A stretch of 64,000 nucleotides of DNA from assembly GCA_027559495.1 (NCBI GenBank), contig JAMXSV010000023.1, positions 868,001-932,000 of the forward strand, in the 5' to 3' direction. This DNA comes from Aurifilum marmelostoma. Lineage: Eukaryota > Ascomycota > Sordariomycetes > Diaporthales > Cryphonectriaceae. This document shows positions 60,737 through 64,000 of this stretch, piece after piece. How positions within the stretch are numbered: position 1 is the first letter of the stretch; every line of letters begins with the position of its first letter. The position numbers and the translations under genes are program-made. Below the pieces are notes generated by a model that searched no databases, was not told the DNA's origin, and was given only the letters and a program-made list of their open reading frames with translations.

Positions 60737-61681
60737 TCACCATTTTAGACACCCCTCATAAGAAGGAGACCACCCAAGATGGAGATCAAGCCAGACAGCA
60801 GTGGCAAGTATCAAAGTCCTAGTAGCCTCATCCACAACCTTGGCACTCGCCTCATCCGGGCTGCGCAGGGTCGAAACCGGGTCATGATAAGTATCCTTGA
60901 TCTGCAGACAGGACGGGTCCAGCGTAGCCAGCACCGCATGCCGCCGCATCGAGGGATCAATGAGGCTGAAATTGAAGGAGGGTCCGTTTGCTGCCTCATT
61001 CGAGAACCGGGCCGTCATGGGCGTCCGGGGGACTTGACCGGTGCCGCCTCCCATCGACGCACGGCTGTTCTTCGACGGTACCCATCTCGCCACATTTACC
61101 CCGCCGTGGTCGTTGACGTGAGTGAACTCATACGACCCATTGGGCCGTTTCGAAACCGCCCAGGCGCGCCCGTCATCTGTCACGATTTTGTTCTTCGTGC
61201 GTAGGACGGCTGCCACTTTCCGGTCCGTTAGGTCCTCGAAACGCGAGAGGACCCTCTCGATCCCCGTGTTGCGCAGGGTGCCGAGGCTGGGTGTGTCTTC
61301 TGCATTGCAGACCAGGAGGATATCGCGCTTGTCGAAGGACAGATGCCTGTCGTGCGTCCTGAGCTTCTTGACGTACTTCTTCACCAGGGAAGCTATCCGT
61401 CGTGGGTCCTTTGGTGGCGCCAGGGACAACACGTCCAGGAAGGGCTCGTAGTGTTGTCCGTCTGCGGAAGGGTGCTGCAGCTGGAGGTAGAGCCTGGGCC
61501 GCAGGTGCTTGATGAAGAGTGTCTTGTCCGTGAAGACTGGTGCAGGGTAGGCCAGCGCATACACGGTGCGGTTGTTGGCGGCTTGCGAATTGGTGGACCT
61601 GCGTTTCCTGGAGAACGGAGGCACCTCGGATGAAGGTGTTCGCGAAGACGATGCGCTGCTTGACATGGCTGTCAGATTCAT
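60737..61681 (-). CDS. uncharacterised fungal protein
   Basis: A single exon of 314 aa (MNLTAMSSS; a second ATG lies five codons in). I do not recognise a family. It starts with a Ser-rich basic tail (RKRRSTNSQAANNRT). The middle looks folded and starts VYALAYPAPVFTDKTLFIKHLRPRLYLQLQ in short segments: YALAYPAPVF, FIKHLRPRLYLQLQ, RDILLVCNAEDTPSLG, then RKVAAVLRTKNKIVTDDGRAWA. The C-terminal part contains FNFSLIDPSMRRHAVLATLD and ends in a Trp-rich helix (LILATAVWLDLHLGW). No signal peptide or clear membrane segment is seen. Coding composition is good, and the antisense frames are shadows. Confidence 0.65.
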   Translation of the reverse strand: MNLTAMSSSASSSRTPSSEVPPFSRKRRSTNSQAANNRTVYALAYPAPVFTDKTLFIKHLRPRLYLQLQHPSADGQHYEPFLDVLSLAPPKDPRRIASLVKKYVKKLRTHDRHLSFDKRDILLVCNAEDTPSLGTLRNTGIERVLSRFEDLTDRKVAAVLRTKNKIVTDDGRAWAVSKRPNGSYEFTHVNDHGGVNVARWVPSKNSRASMGGGTGQVPRTPMTARFSNEAANGPSFNFSLIDPSMRRHAVLATLDPSCLQIKDTYHDPVSTLRSPDEASAKVVDEATRTLILATAVWLDLHLGWSPSYEGCLKW

Positions 61682-62954
61682 GTGCTCGCTTGGCGGTCTA
61701 GTACTGGTGCATGAGGCGCAGGGCTTCCTGGAGCGAAGGCGCGAGTGGGCAGTGTTCGCGGGCTCGCAACAGTAATTTGGTCATGGAGAGTGCTGGGGCT
61801 TAATTAATGTGCGAGCGCGACGGGCAATCCGCAGATGACGTCTAGGTCTGTGGTGTCTGAACGCACACACAAAGCTTGCTCCTGTTTAGATTTATTATTA
61901 TCTGGACTCGGGACCGTCGGAATCGTCGTTGCACGGAGAGGCTAGGTATTGCTTACAGTCCGAGCCCGCTGTGGAGTGTGGTCTTGGAAAAAGCAAGAGA
62001 TCGCATAGAACAGTCCGTGTCCGATGTTCAGGTGACAGCACAAGGTCGGATGATCCGGAATCAGCATACCAGTGAGTGCCTTCAGCGTTGATATTCCTCA
62101 GAAAGAATGTTCTGTGCGCTGTAGCCTTTGCTATTCGCTGCCGCGTTAGGAATGTCGTCTCCGTTGGGACGTCGGCCTTTGCCGGGCGAGCTTGTGAGTG
62201 CACATGTCTTGGTTATTTATTCCCAACGAGAAAGCGGGAACAGAACAGCAGAAGAAAGAAGAAGAAAAAAAGCCAGTTAGGAATGGGGCTGAGTTTGATT
62301 CCTGCTTACTGATTTTCCTAGAATCCTGCCAAACTAAGCAGATCATTTCTTATTGTTTGATCAGAGAGGCTGCACCGAGTTTCGCTTGGCCATAACTTTC
62401 ATATTCTCATCTTAGACGCAGTGAACAGGCATAAGTAATCGCACCGGGTCGCATTCGTTATCGCATCATCAGAAGTCCGGTCCACTGACCGCCTTGTACC
62501 GGACTTCGCGCCAATGTACAACTCCTGCTCCGGGCGAAGACTGAGTCTAGATGACCACCAATGAATTATTTCAAAGCAGCAATCAAATAGTCTCGCCTCC
62601 ACGTTGTGACATTCATTCATTCATACTTGCTACTCGAATTATGTAGAAATTGGGGTTCAGCTGTTTGATTTCTTGCGTCTTCTGTATTTTGGCGTGGGTT
62701 CCGATGTGGATCTGCAGAAGGAAAAATACCGTACTGTGTACTTATGCCCCCCCCCCAGGGGCGGGGCTGGTGTGTACTCTAGGTTCTCTGCCCCACTGTG
62801 GCTAAGCCTACAGGACGAGCTCGGGCTGTCGACACATGATTGTCGTCACTCTTTCAACAAGGTTATGGTCATCATTCCTACCTTCACATAACCCTTTTGA
62901 ACCGCAGGACACTATCGGACTAGGAACACCAGACCTCTGCGCACACTATCCAGC
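61682..62954. promoter_or_regulatory. divergent intergenic region at the right edge
   Basis: About 1.3 kb between the orphan (-) and the last regulator gene (+). It contains an A/G-rich tract (62247-62272) and a C run near 62747-62756. No gene is seen. Confidence 0.4.
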
Positions 62955-64000
62955 ATGCCAAAGGCGCGTAAAGCATCCAGTAAGAAGCCACGCCTGCTCG
63001 TAGATAAGAACAGACTGGCTCACCGTCTCACGTCACAGCATGGTAGGCAGCCACGAGCCCCTCGTGATCAAGCGGACAAGTTTCTCATTCTGAGGGAATT
63101 ACCACGCAGCAATACGTGTCGCCGGCGGAGAATAAAATGTATCTACCTCCTAGTTGAGGCCTGTTCTGCCTTCTCTGACCTTTGGCGCAGGCGATGGGGG
63201 CCAGCCAGTATGCAACAGGTGCATCAAGTCCAGGATATACTGCGACCGCTCTGTCGCGTCCACCACTCCTTTTCAGGCGTGGCGGCCGCCCCGCCGTGGC
63301 GACAGTCGAGCTGAGACAAGCCGTAAGCCACATCCTCATCCTGACATCTCCGTCAACCCCAGTAAGCTTTTGTGCAGACAGTAAATTGACGAGAGCGATC
63401 CAACTCAAGCGGATCCACGTTCTTCCTTCCCGGCCCCGGAGTCACCTCGCACAGCGCTTGAAGCTTCTCAGCTAGCCCAGTACTTTCAGCACTACATCAA
63501 GACTATTGCGCCATGGTATGATCTCAGCGATCAGCAATGTACCTTTGCCACCGAGGTCCCCAGCAGGGCCCTAGACGAACCACTGTTGTTCAGCGCCATC
63601 ATCGCACTGTCGGCTGTGCACATCAGCAAGACAACAGCTCCCAAGGCACGGGCCGCGGCGGACTTCTACCATGGGTATTGTGTGAGAATATTGATCGAGC
63701 TGGAGCCGGACGATAGACGCATAGAGACTGGTGTAGCTCTGGATTCCACCTGTCTCCTGCGCTCCTACGAGATCCTGACTGGTAAGACTCAGGTCTTTAG
63801 AAATTGCCGACTGAGAAATCATGTACAGAGTAATGCTCACACACACTCAATCTATAGAAGATCGAGACCCCAACCGCCACTTACAGGGAGCCTATTCGCT
63901 TGCCTCGGAGCCGAAGGCCTCTTCTGACAACATCTGTCGGAATGCAGGGTTCTGGAACTACCTCAGGGAGGACATCACTTTCAGCCTCTTCACTGAATCC
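62955..64000 (+). CDS. Zn2Cys6 transcription factor, partial at the window end
   Basis: Four exons are visible: 62955-63138, 63191-63361, 63410-63781 and 63858 to the window end. They join in phase to an open protein of about 290 aa. The cluster region reads SNTCRRRRIKC then DGGQPVCNRCIKSRIYC. Five of the six zinc cysteines are present, while the first position carries Ser 52 in the uninterrupted exon-1 model. The middle domain begins ALEASQLAQYFQHY and contains PLLFSAIIALSAVHISKT and CLLRSYEILT, phrases typical of the fungal-specific TF domain 2 type. The gene continues past base 64000. The start codon and exon 1 are the weakest part. Confidence 0.8.

Noticed and set aside
34000..64000. A secondary-metabolite cluster formed by the transporters, CoA ligase, methyltransferase and Zn-cluster regulators
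   Set aside because: No polyketide synthase, NRPS, terpene synthase or other core enzyme is present, and unrelated genes lie between the candidates.

Overview
The window is nuclear DNA from a filamentous ascomycete (Pezizomycotina, most likely Sordariomycetes). The reasons are short GT-AG introns of about 50-200 bp, three Zn2Cys6 transcription factor genes, a CPS1/DIP2-type adenylation-domain protein, a glutamic (G1) peptidase and pyrimidine-rich 5' leaders. I found no tRNA or rRNA genes, transposons or CRISPR arrays. I rebuilt exon structures by hand from splice signals, reading-frame continuity and remembered family consensus. No alignment was run.

Layout. 0.7-2.3 kb (-): Stm1/SERBP1-type ribosome-associated protein, six exons. 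3.8-5.5 kb (-): Zn2Cys6 regulator. 7.0-8.2 kb (+): short-chain dehydrogenase/reductase. 8.7 kb (-): small Cys-rich orphan. 10.7-11.8 kb (+): kinase-like protein whose C-terminal repeats run past its stop codon. 12.7-13.5 kb (-): RING finger joined to a YEATS-like domain. 14.0-15.5 kb (-): O-fucosyltransferase-like membrane protein. 16.5-22.5 kb (-): CPS1/DIP2 homologue of 1835 aa. 24.5-27.1 kb (+): large orphan protein. 30.4-33.5 kb (+): class II cyclic-nucleotide phosphodiesterase with a 1.2 kb intron. 34.3-35.4 kb (+): flavin-reductase-like protein. 36.5-38.6 kb (+): MFS transporter. 40.7-41.8 kb (+): secreted glutamic peptidase. 42.1-43.3 kb (-): shortened Zn2Cys6 regulator. 44.8-46.8 kb (+): acyl-CoA ligase with a peroxisomal tail. 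47.0-48.4 kb (-): mitochondrial-carrier-like protein. 50.4-55.7 kb (+): ABCA-type full transporter. 55.8-56.8 kb (-): SAM methyltransferase of the AusD/Trt5 type. 57.3-59.8 kb (-): DUF2828/vWA protein. 60.7-61.7 kb (-): orphan. 63.0 kb to the end (+): Zn2Cys6 regulator cut by the window edge.

How they fit together. Housekeeping or signalling genes (STM1, CPS1, the phosphodiesterase, the RING-YEATS protein) are mixed with accessory genes (transporters, a CoA ligase, a methyltransferase, a secreted protease, three Zn-cluster regulators). No polyketide synthase, NRPS or terpene synthase core is present, so I do not call a biosynthetic cluster. The most unusual points are the RING-YEATS architecture, the kinase repeat array broken by a stop, the missing first zinc ligand in the right-edge regulator, and the loss of the usual P-loop motif in both CPS1 adenylation domains.
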